The position numbers and the translations under genes were made by a program. The notes beneath the pieces were generated by a model. It had not been told where the DNA came from. It did not search any database and saw only the letters and a list, made by a program, of their open reading frames with translations. Below, one piece after another: positions 25,705 through 32,142 of a DNA stretch of 32,142 nucleotides. Source of the stretch: Euryarchaeota archaeon UBA596 (GTDB lineage: Archaea > Thermoplasmatota > Poseidoniia > Poseidoniales > Poseidoniaceae); NCBI GenBank assembly GCA_002498205.1, contig DAGQ01000056.1, positions 1-32,142 on the forward strand. The letters are read 5' to 3'. How positions within the stretch are numbered: the stretch's first letter is position 1; every line of letters starts with the position of its first letter.

Positions 25705-26502
25705 ATGGTCAGGTTTGAATTTCTCGGAACAGGGAATGCTTTTCTTCCTCAAGGCCGTTATCATTCATTGTTATTGATTGAAGAACAAATTTTAGTGGAT
25801 ACTCCTCCTACTGTGCTCGCAAGTTTACGTCGTAGAGAATTAACTCCCAGTCAAATAAATACTGTGATGATTACTCATTGGCACGGAGATCATATTTTTG
25901 GATTTCCATTCTTAATCTTGGATCAAAAATATATTTCAGATAGAGGATCTAATTTAATTTTAAATATTCATTGTCCTTCAAATGGTAGGGAAAAATTAAG
26001 TAATTTATGTGAAATTGCTTATCCTGGTTCTTTAACAGATAGGATGAAGAATAATGTGATAATTAACGAGGATCTATCAGGAGACATGTTGGGTGTTGAT
26101 GGTTGGGTTTTTGAGAGATTCGAGGTGGTTCACGATGACTTTGTTGATCCACATGGTTATGTTTTTACTCATAAGAGTGGATTTAAGATTATGCATACGG
26201 GAGATTCTGGACCTTGCGAATCTATTGAATCAAGGGTAGGTTCTTGTGATGTAGTTGTAATCGAATTAGGAGTTCCAGATAATGTTGTAGTACCAACTCA
26301 TTTTAGGCCAGAAACATTATCCGAGTTAGCAAATAAATTCCCTAAAACAATGTTTTTAGCTACGCATCATTATGCAGATGATATTAATAGTGGCAAAAAA
26401 CCCTATCTATCTAACGATTTACCAAATTTGCCAGATAATGTTTTACAGGTTAGAGATGAACAAAAATTCGAATGGAAAGATACTAAATTAAAAATTTTAT
26501 AA
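25705..26502 (+). CDS. Metallo-beta-lactamase-fold hydrolase, RNase Z-like
   Basis: A 265-residue metal-dependent hydrolase. FLGTGNAFLPQGR at 6-18 is the RNase Z/ElaC-like opening, and THWHGDHIFGFP at 57-68 contains the zinc-binding HxHxDH. Later ligands fit: a His in VVHDDFVDPHGYV, MHTGDSGP with a metal-bridging Asp, and a His near the C-terminus in FLATHHYADD. It lacks the CGEGTQRQ motif of tRNA 3'-processing RNase Z (here VDTPPTVLAS), so it may cleave another phosphodiester or a small molecule. ATG 25705 is preferred to the upstream TTG at 25687 because the beta-strand fold begins there. It is followed by 148 noncoding bases before orc1/cdc6. Confidence 0.8.
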   Translation: MVRFEFLGTGNAFLPQGRYHSLLLIEEQILVDTPPTVLASLRRRELTPSQINTVMITHWHGDHIFGFPFLILDQKYISDRGSNLILNIHCPSNGREKLSNLCEIAYPGSLTDRMKNNVIINEDLSGDMLGVDGWVFERFEVVHDDFVDPHGYVFTHKSGFKIMHTGDSGPCESIESRVGSCDVVVIELGVPDNVVVPTHFRPETLSELANKFPKTMFLATHHYADDINSGKKPYLSNDLPNLPDNVLQVRDEQKFEWKDTKLKIL

Positions 26503-26600
26503 TGTTATTTTTTCACTAATATTGGATAACCTTTTAATATTGAGATAATTTTTATTTAAACCTATTTACTTAGACATTTCAGACTTCAAATTTTTATCAT

Positions 26601-26634
26601 CGGTTAGGCTTATTACATGGCCTCGGTGTAGGCT
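26601..26634. repeat. Two direct repeats upstream of orc1/cdc6
   Basis: CGGTTAGGCT at 26601-26610 and CGGTGTAGGCT at 26624-26634 differ by one inserted base and lie 13 bases apart in the spacer before the initiator gene, downstream of an AT-rich stretch (26503-26600). They could be initiator-binding or autoregulatory sites. No standard origin recognition box was seen. Confidence 0.45.
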
Positions 26635-26661
26635 CTGCCAGCACGCACCTGTGTTGGAGCC
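26631..26661 (+). promoter_or_regulatory. Hairpin that covers the start codon of orc1/cdc6
   Basis: GGCT at 26631-26634 pairs with AGCC at 26658-26661, and CCAGCAC at 26638-26644 pairs with GTGTTGG at 26651-26657 (one G-U pair), with a GCACCT loop. The GTG start codon at 26651 is the first three bases of the right arm. The stem is much richer in GC than the area around it. If transcribed it would hide the start codon; as DNA it could be a protein-binding site. Confidence 0.45.
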
Positions 26662-27934
26662 GAAAAAACATGTATTGTATCACGGGGGGCGTTTTTTGAC
26701 GAAAAATATTTTTGATGCGGCTCTCGATGCACCTTCTTTATTTATCGATAAAGAACTTCTCAGACATAGTCATGTTCCAAATGAATTACCTCACAGAGAT
26801 TCTGAAATAGAGTCAATCCGATTTAACCTTGTTGAAGCCTTGAAAGGTCATATTCCATCTAATATGATTTTGTATGGTGTCACAGGAGCTGGAAAGACAG
26901 CAGTTATCAGATTTATTTGTGACCAATTAATTGCTAAAGGCAATGAATTAGGTAGGGTTGTTAATCCATTAATTTTGAATTGTAGGAATGTAGATACTCA
27001 ATATAGGGTACTTGCTCATTTAGGAAACTCTTTGATGGAAGATTTTGAAGAAAAGATACCATTTACTGGTTGGCCTACAGATAGAGTATTTGGAAAGTTA
27101 GTAAAAAGAATGGATGCTATGGGAGGTGTCCATGTTATTGTTCTAGATGAAATAGATCATTTAGTTAAAAAATCAGGTGACGATTTATTGTATAACCTTA
27201 CTAATTTGAATGCTGATTTGAATAATGCGAGAAGTTGTGTAATTGGAATTAGTAATGATTTAACTTTTACAGATTACTTGGATCCAAGAGTTCGAAGTAG
27301 ACTTGGTCAGGAAGATGTTGTATTTACTCCATATAAGGCCAGTCATTTAGAGGATATCTTGAGGAAACGTTCTGAGATTGGAATTTCTGAAGGGGTAATT
27401 GAAACAGGTGTGATTCAACTCTGCTCTGCTCTAGCTGCACAAGAACATGGAGATGCTCGTAAAGCACTAGATTTATTACGCGTTTCGACTGAAAAAGCAG
27501 ATCAGGAAGGTTCAACAAAAGTGTGTGAAAGGCATGTAAGAATGGCTCAAAATCAGATTGAATGTGATCAAATCACCCCTGTAATTGCAACTTTACCATT
27601 CCAGCAAAAATTAGTATTATTTTCAGTATTAATTAATGAACAAAACGGATTAAATAATATTGCTACAGGTGAAGTTTATGAGGTTTACAAACAAGCCTGT
27701 CGTTTTGCAGGTGTTAATTTTTTAACTCAAAGAAGAGTTACTGATTTGATTTCAAATTTAGATATGCTAGGGTTGATTAGTGCTAAAACAGTAAGTCGTG
27801 GTAGATATGGAAGAAGTAAAGAAATTAATAGTTGCATTCCAGTAACAATTGAGGCTTCAGAAATAATGCGTAATGCTGATCATGGAATGATTCCAGTAGT
27901 GCAAGGAAAATTTAGATTACAATCAAGGCTTTGA
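26651..27934 (+). CDS. cdc6: Orc1/Cdc6 replication initiator ATPase
   Basis: This protein binds replication origins and helps load the MCM helicase. In the 427-residue sequence, FIDKELLRHSHVPNELPHRD at 31-50 is the typical opening, Walker A GVTGAGKT is at 76-83, Walker B VIVLDEID at 162-169 and sensor 1 GISNDL at about 199-204. The C-terminal 130 residues form the winged-helix DNA-binding part (FLTQRRVTDLISNLDMLGLI). Starts at GTG 26651 or TTG 26654; both lie in a hairpin and there is no clear ribosome site. In many archaea the gene lies beside the origin; the 148-base spacer upstream has an AT-rich part and repeats, so an origin is possible here. Confidence 0.93.
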   Translation: MLEPKKHVLYHGGRFLTKNIFDAALDAPSLFIDKELLRHSHVPNELPHRDSEIESIRFNLVEALKGHIPSNMILYGVTGAGKTAVIRFICDQLIAKGNELGRVVNPLILNCRNVDTQYRVLAHLGNSLMEDFEEKIPFTGWPTDRVFGKLVKRMDAMGGVHVIVLDEIDHLVKKSGDDLLYNLTNLNADLNNARSCVIGISNDLTFTDYLDPRVRSRLGQEDVVFTPYKASHLEDILRKRSEIGISEGVIETGVIQLCSALAAQEHGDARKALDLLRVSTEKADQEGSTKVCERHVRMAQNQIECDQITPVIATLPFQQKLVLFSVLINEQNGLNNIATGEVYEVYKQACRFAGVNFLTQRRVTDLISNLDMLGLISAKTVSRGRYGRSKEINSCIPVTIEASEIMRNADHGMIPVVQGKFRLQSRL

Positions 27935-27937
27935 CAA

Positions 27938-28522
27938 TTGTTAAACCAAGTTGCTAAGTCGCAGGGCTTAATGAGTGAAGTAGCGGACGAAGCAACAACT
28001 AGTTTTTTGGTACCAAGTAAAAGGATTTCTGGTTGGTTATTTATTCTTTCAATTTGGGGTATTTTGTTATGGTTACTTAATTTATTGAAAATGGCTACAC
28101 CCACAGGAGATAAGGTTGTTTGGTCTAGTCTACTTTCGATAGGTTTAATCGGTGGAGATTATCAAACAACTAATCCCGATTTTAGACCATTTAGTGATGG
28201 AATTTTTATCATACTCTGTGTTATAATTAATGTTTTAGCAGTAAGGGGAATTAACTCAAATGTTGAAGGTGGTATGAAAGGTTGGTTAATGAATATTAAA
28301 TCTGACTTTTGGCCTGCATTGGTAGATTTTTCTGGTAGTATTAGAAAGACAGTATCGTTATGGTGTATTTTAATTGGAATTTCCTTTTACATAACTTGGG
28401 GTATTTTGAATGGTGGATGGGTAGATCCTGGAGTTTATGCTGTAGCTGCCCCATTTGTAGCATTTGGTTGGGCATTTGGCAAATTAGCAGATGCAGAAGC
28501 TTCCGAGCCAAATGAAAACTAA
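27938..28522 (+). CDS. Unknown four-pass membrane protein
   Basis: I do not recognise a family. The 194-residue frame opens with TTG at 27938; ATG at 27971 is an alternative. Four hydrophobic segments lie at about 29-50, 88-104, 138-156 and 163-183, separated by short polar loops, and the C-terminus is acidic. It starts three bases after the orc1/cdc6 stop, so both are likely on one transcript. It overlaps the end of the converging CoA-synthesis gene by four bases. No catalytic or binding motif is evident. Confidence 0.7.
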   Translation: MLNQVAKSQGLMSEVADEATTSFLVPSKRISGWLFILSIWGILLWLLNLLKMATPTGDKVVWSSLLSIGLIGGDYQTTNPDFRPFSDGIFIILCVIINVLAVRGINSNVEGGMKGWLMNIKSDFWPALVDFSGSIRKTVSLWCILIGISFYITWGILNGGWVDPGVYAVAAPFVAFGWAFGKLADAEASEPNEN

Positions 28523-29565
28523 TTGGGAATAAAAGTTTCAATTCTAGATTTACATCTCAATTTTACTTTTTCGTCTGAAATACAAATAACAATCCCTTCA
28601 TTTGGTTGCCCATAAATTACGTATGCATCTAGTGGTAATGCTAGATGTAAGATGATTGGAGCAAGATCCTCTTCACCTTCGACTTTAATCATGACTTTAT
28701 GATTTGATTTCGCTGCAGAGATTAAGCAATTACTAAATTCTGGTGTAATTTTACCAGCGGGATTTTTACAATTGATTATCTCATCATAGCCTTGAATTTT
28801 TGGAATTAATTCCTCTGGTAAATCTTGTCTTTTTGTCCTCCCGTCAATTACAGAAATATCTGGAATTATTCCACTTTGTCTTAGTGCTGAAACACAAACA
28901 TCACCAACCGCTACAACTTTCCCTGAAATTTGATCAAAATCAAAATCCTTTTTTAATTTTGAAATTGCAATTGATGTATCTTCTTCTGGACCTTCAAATA
29001 ATGTTCCAAATGGTTTTTTGAGTGTACCTTCAATAGATTTAGGCATTTGTAATATGTTTGATATTTTTGAATCATCAATCCATTTTTCTCCTTCTCTAGT
29101 GTATGTGCCATTTCTGATTAAACTACTAGATAAAATACTTCCATCTTTGGTAAGAAAATGTTCTACTGAGATGATGTTTAATGGTTCTAAATTAGACTCT
29201 AATCTTGTTGAGTTGATTTGTTCACATGCAGGTAAGGTTTCTTCTGTACAAATTATTGCATCACAATCGTTTCTCCATTCTGCAGGACCTACGTTATCTT
29301 CTAATTCGTTGATAAATACTCTTGGTGAATCTCCGTTTCTAAAACCTATTTCATTTTGTTTTTTTCCTATCCATGACTTCAAGAAAGAACTACGTTCACT
29401 AAATGATTGGACAGCCCCCGTTTTTTGAGATGCTATTTTATCAGAAGTAATCCAAATTTCTAGCGCATCACATTCTTTTAAAGCAGTTAGAATTAATTTT
29501 TCATGACCTTGGTGGAAATGGTCAAAAGTCCCTCCAAGTAAACCTCTCTCAAACGGTCTTGCCAT
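28519..29565 (-). CDS. Fused phosphopantetheine adenylyltransferase and GTP-dependent dephospho-CoA kinase
   Basis: This single chain seems to perform the last two steps of coenzyme A synthesis. Residues 1 to about 160 are an archaeal CoaD-type nucleotidyltransferase: LLGGTFDHFHQGHEK at 9-23 contains the HxGH motif, and LSSSLIRNGTYT near 145-156 is the second motif that binds the triphosphate. Residues about 185-348 match the DUF359 GTP-dependent dephospho-CoA kinase: VGDVCVSALRQSGIIPD, VIDGRTKR, CKNPAGKIT, VEGEEDLAPI and YGQPNEGIV. The first half is normal size, the second also, and the frame is intact across the join, so it is a real fusion. In most archaea these are separate genes. It begins at ATG 29565, 53 bases downstream of the RNA locus on the minus strand. 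Confidence 0.9.
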   Translation of the reverse strand: MARPFERGLLGGTFDHFHQGHEKLILTALKECDALEIWITSDKIASQKTGAVQSFSERSSFLKSWIGKKQNEIGFRNGDSPRVFINELEDNVGPAEWRNDCDAIICTEETLPACEQINSTRLESNLEPLNIISVEHFLTKDGSILSSSLIRNGTYTREGEKWIDDSKISNILQMPKSIEGTLKKPFGTLFEGPEEDTSIAISKLKKDFDFDQISGKVVAVGDVCVSALRQSGIIPDISVIDGRTKRQDLPEELIPKIQGYDEIINCKNPAGKITPEFSNCLISAAKSNHKVMIKVEGEEDLAPIILHLALPLDAYVIYGQPNEGIVICISDEKVKLRCKSRIETFIPN

Positions 29566-29618
29566 TGAACAACTGATATTGGAATCACTCTTGAGTTTTT
29601 GGTTATTTTTTGAAATTT

Positions 29619-29884
29619 AGGGCCCTGGTGACTAACGGCCAATATCACTGTTTCCTCCGAGGCCTGACCCATTCACCAGGGCGTTGAGGACTACGGGGTT
29701 GTCCAACCATCATCCAAAAGTCCGGCGGGGACCCATTCGTAGCCACTATTGTCTGTTTTTGCAACAAGGATCATTTCAAAAGATCACCATGTTCTTCGAT
29801 ACAGACGTACCACAACTTGGTATCGTCATTTCATATTTCCATCCGGCGAGGGGCAGAAATCCATGCGATGTTGCAGTGTGGTAA
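29619..29884. ncRNA. GC-rich structured RNA locus, family not assigned
   Basis: This stretch is clearly richer in GC than its AT-rich flanks and has no credible reading frame, the usual sign of a structured RNA in such genomes. Visible stems: 29622-29631 with 29673-29682 (10 perfect pairs, inner GGCC/GGCC); 29683-29691 with 29701-29707; 29751-29756 with 29801-29806; and 29807-29812 with 29818-29823. T-rich tracts after 29884 suit a plus-strand RNA. Read on the minus strand, 29670-29648 gives GGGTCAGGCC then GGAGGAAACAG, which resembles SRP RNA helix 8, but the long helix 5 arm expected after it is missing. Size (about 265 bases) is in the range of archaeal SRP and RNase P RNAs. Strand and family remain open. 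Confidence 0.6.
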
Positions 29885-29918
29885 ATCTCTGTAATTGTTA
29901 TTGCTTTTGAATTCTTTG

Positions 29919-32142
29919 TTAGGAAATTTTTAACTGTGGTGAATTTCTTAAATTTTCATGAAACCCTGTTTTTCTTGAAAGAATTCTTTTTGATACATTT
30001 TCATCACCTTCAAAATCAATTAATAAATTAAGATCTGGCCATAATTCGAGAGGTTGAACTAACCAACTAATGTGTTTGTGAGACTTTCCAATTGTTGGAG
30101 ATACACCCTTTCTGACAAATTCTAGAGAGTTTTTTAAATCTAATAGTTGTAGAATTCCCTCTTTGTCTCTAATTGAATCCATTCTATCTAGGGTTTGTAA
30201 TAATAATTCAAATAAGTCACTATTACATCCTGGATGTTTAATTTCTCCAAATCCTGGAAGTTGGTGGATTTCTTTTGGCTCTCTTAAAATTGCAGCAGAC
30301 CATGAAATATTTTCAGATTCTAGCCAAGACCTACCCTTCGAACTGTCCATACAAATTTTCAATAATTCTTCTGCTAATGGAGCCCACCATTCAATGTCGC
30401 CTTTTGAAATAATTTTTGAAGCATCATCAAAAGTTAAATTAATATCTGTTTCGTATTTTGAAATTAACTTCTTCCAAATAGCAACTTTCGAATCTTCATC
30501 ATTGATTTCACTATTTGATATTGTAGAAATCCAGTGATCATCAATTTCATTTAATTTTTGCATCCAATGAAGTATGTTTAAGACCTCATTAAAATCCCCT
30601 AAAGATAATTTTTGATTTAATTTAATCCATGGCTTTAATCCTAATTTGATTAGGTTTATTCGAATTGATGGTGCTAACCAAGGGGCAGACGAGATTAGAC
30701 ATGAAAACCACCATGCTTTTTCTTCTTCTGATCCATTAAGTAATATTTTTCTATAATTTAATGAAGAATCAGGATTATTTTGCAAATTAGAAATTAATAT
30801 TTTTCTAGATTTTAATTTCCATTCATTAGGTGCATTTAATGCTATTTTTCCTATGAATTCTATTGGTATTAATTCAGGAGGCAATAATTCTACCCAATGA
30901 GGCTCAATTCTATTGGAAATACGTTGCCAACGAAGCCATCTTAAGTTGGATGGTGTAATAATCCAAGATTCTAATGGATTCTCAAATTCTAATTTATTAG
31001 CTTCAAATTCATTTCCTGTGGGGTACTGTTTACAACATTCAATAATTAAATTTGATTTTATTAAATTTATATCAATTTGAGATTTTTTCATAAGTCTCAT
31101 TAATTCTGCTGGTATTGTGTAATTTTCTTCTGCTACAGTCCCCTCAGATTGGGTGGTGGAGATTTCAACACTAATTGGTAGGATTATTCCTCTGTCTAGA
31201 TGTAGATTCATGATTGGTAAGTTAGATTGTTTTGTTTCTCTTAACATCAGATTGGGCTTTCTTCCATTCCATTTTTCAATTATAATTATTCTTAACGCTG
31301 GGTGTCTAAGAATTACGTCTGAATCTATATTGGAAAGTTCAATATTTCTCGGCCATTGTATTGATAGGGGTACACCTTTGAAGTCTTTCATTACCCATTC
31401 AATTATTGACATTAGTGCGTTTTTTCTAATTTGTGAATTATCAAAAAACAACTCGTTTGATTTTTCCTGCTCACTCCATTTAGAATTGCCCCAGTCTAAT
31501 TTGAATTTACTCCATGTTGCTTGCTCTCCTGATGTTCTTCGTTTTTTCTTTACTCGCTTAACAATTCCTAATTCCTCTAAAATGAACTCAAATCTTTCAT
31601 TTTGAGACTCTTCGGTGAGCTTAGGGTGTATTCTTTTTACCCAATATTCTAATATTTTTATCGGAAATTCGTTAACTTCTCTAGATAATAAACTTGCTTC
31701 TCCAATAATTATTCCGTCACATGCGGCGGCTTCAAGAAGTAAATTAATTCCTAACCTTCTTCCAATCTCTGCAATTACTGGTCTTTGTGGCTTAATTTTA
31801 TGTTTGTCATCATGGAATGTGGCTAGTGTCCAACTATAGTCTTCGTTTAGTAATGTTGGTAATTTTGGAAAAATATTTTCTGGTGTTTTTGGAAACCATG
31901 AACCAACGGGTAGTGAAAATTTTTTTTCTGGTTCTAGTAGTCTTGCTCTTATTATGCAAATAGCCTTTTCTTTTTGATCCCACTCAGTTATTCCTTCTGG
32001 ATTGCTTTGTTCAGGCTCTTTAATTCGTTCAAGGGTGGGAATTGAAAACCACCTAATTTCAAACTCTCTTGAAATTGCCCATGTCCATTCTGCCTCTACC
32101 CCTTTATTTCTAGTGGAACTTTGGGATTCAAAATCAGATGCA
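29919..32142 (-). CDS. Large protein of unknown function (5' end cut by right window edge)
   Basis: I read this frame by hand from 31451 to the window edge and found no stop, so the gene covers at least 740 residues and its start lies outside. The TTG at 31449-31451 is therefore internal. It is soluble-looking, rich in Trp, Leu, Ile, Asn, Ser and Glu, with no P-loop, no cysteine cluster and no membrane segment. A basic patch (VKRVKKKRR) lies about 200 residues into the visible part. No known domain was recognised; a long helical repeat-like second half is possible. It lies upstream of the RNA locus and in the same direction as the CoA-synthesis fusion gene. Confidence 0.8.
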   Translation of the reverse strand, partial: ASDFESQSSTRNKGVEAEWTWAISREFEIRWFSIPTLERIKEPEQSNPEGITEWDQKEKAICIIRARLLEPEKKFSLPVGSWFPKTPENIFPKLPTLLNEDYSWTLATFHDDKHKIKPQRPVIAEIGRRLGINLLLEAAACDGIIIGEASLLSREVNEFPIKILEYWVKRIHPKLTEESQNERFEFILEELGIVKRVKKKRRTSGEQATWSKFKLDWGNSKWSEQEKSNELFFDNSQIRKNALMSIIEWVMKDFKGVPLSIQWPRNIELSNIDSDVILRHPALRIIIIEKWNGRKPNLMLRETKQSNLPIMNLHLDRGIILPISVEISTTQSEGTVAEENYTIPAELMRLMKKSQIDINLIKSNLIIECCKQYPTGNEFEANKLEFENPLESWIITPSNLRWLRWQRISNRIEPHWVELLPPELIPIEFIGKIALNAPNEWKLKSRKILISNLQNNPDSSLNYRKILLNGSEEEKAWWFSCLISSAPWLAPSIRINLIKLGLKPWIKLNQKLSLGDFNEVLNILHWMQKLNEIDDHWISTISNSEINDEDSKVAIWKKLISKYETDINLTFDDASKIISKGDIEWWAPLAEELLKICMDSSKGRSWLESENISWSAAILREPKEIHQLPGFGEIKHPGCNSDLFELLLQTLDRMDSIRDKEGILQLLDLKNSLEFVRKGVSPTIGKSHKHISWLVQPLELWPDLNLLIDFEGDENVSKRILSRKTGFHENLRNSPQLKIS

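Noticed and set aside
26503..26600. Canonical origin recognition boxes
   Set aside because: No match to the usual TTCCAGTGGAAA-type element was seen, so only a weaker origin claim is made.
29684..29884. 66-codon frame in the GC-rich gap
   Set aside because: It lies inside the structured RNA locus; codon use and composition do not look like a protein.
29619..29884. Naming the RNA as SRP RNA or RNase P RNA
   Set aside because: The SRP-like helix 8 segment lacks the long 3' arm, and the RNase P conserved blocks were not found on either strand.
1..32142. CRISPR array, insertion sequence, prophage or tRNA
   Set aside because: No regular spaced repeats, transposase, phage genes or cloverleaf sequence were seen on either strand.

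Overview
The window is a compact, AT-rich stretch with stop codons that often overlap, GGTGA/GGAGGTGA-type Shine-Dalgarno sites, several TTG starts and some apparently leaderless genes. An Orc1/Cdc6 replication initiator, a GTP-dependent dephospho-CoA kinase domain, an archaeal class I fructose-bisphosphate aldolase and a SelB-like factor mark it as archaeal. The mix with a fatty acyl desaturase, CoA-linked beta-oxidation enzymes, biotin carboxylase and a large calcium-binding surface protein suggests a planktonic marine Thermoplasmatota archaeon (Poseidoniales/Marine Group II, or Marine Group III). That placement is inference; no rRNA gene is present. Both window edges cut through genes.

Left part (1-7821, + strand): a surface-anchored protein with two discoidin-like domains and thrombospondin type-3 calcium repeats is followed by a pilus/secretion-type ATPase, two GspF/TadC-like membrane proteins and two small single-pass pilin-like proteins. 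This reads as one Tad-like or type IV pilus-like surface assembly locus.

Middle part (7816-15600): a 2-phosphoglycerate kinase-like P-loop protein, a PaaG-type crotonase, a fatty acyl desaturase with an unusual coiled-coil tail, a 33-residue zinc-ribbon microprotein missed by ordinary length cut-offs, then a five-gene minus-strand operon: flavoprotein, enoyl-CoA hydratase, BoxB-like diiron oxygenase, an unknown protein and 3-hydroxyacyl-CoA dehydrogenase. This operon looks like an aerobic, CoA-thioester-based oxidation pathway, possibly for an aromatic or unsaturated acyl-CoA, and is the most interesting metabolic lead.

Right-middle part (15709-25544): + strand genes for molybdenum cofactor synthesis (moaE, moaC), gluconeogenesis (class II FBPase, class I FBP aldolase), a SelB-like factor without a GTPase P-loop, and a membrane protein with a long disordered tail. 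Opposing minus-strand genes are a PfkB-family kinase, biotin carboxylase and a CysJ/P450-reductase-like diflavin reductase.

Right part (25705-32142): a metallo-beta-lactamase-fold hydrolase; orc1/cdc6 preceded by direct repeats and a strong hairpin that covers its start codon (possible origin or autoregulatory site); a four-pass membrane protein; a fusion of phosphopantetheine adenylyltransferase with GTP-dependent dephospho-CoA kinase (the last two CoA steps in one chain); a GC-rich structured RNA locus of unassigned family at about 29619-29884; and a large unknown protein that runs off the right edge. No tRNA, rRNA, CRISPR array, insertion sequence or prophage was found. The only gene-free stretch over 300 bases is 29566-29918, which holds the RNA locus.
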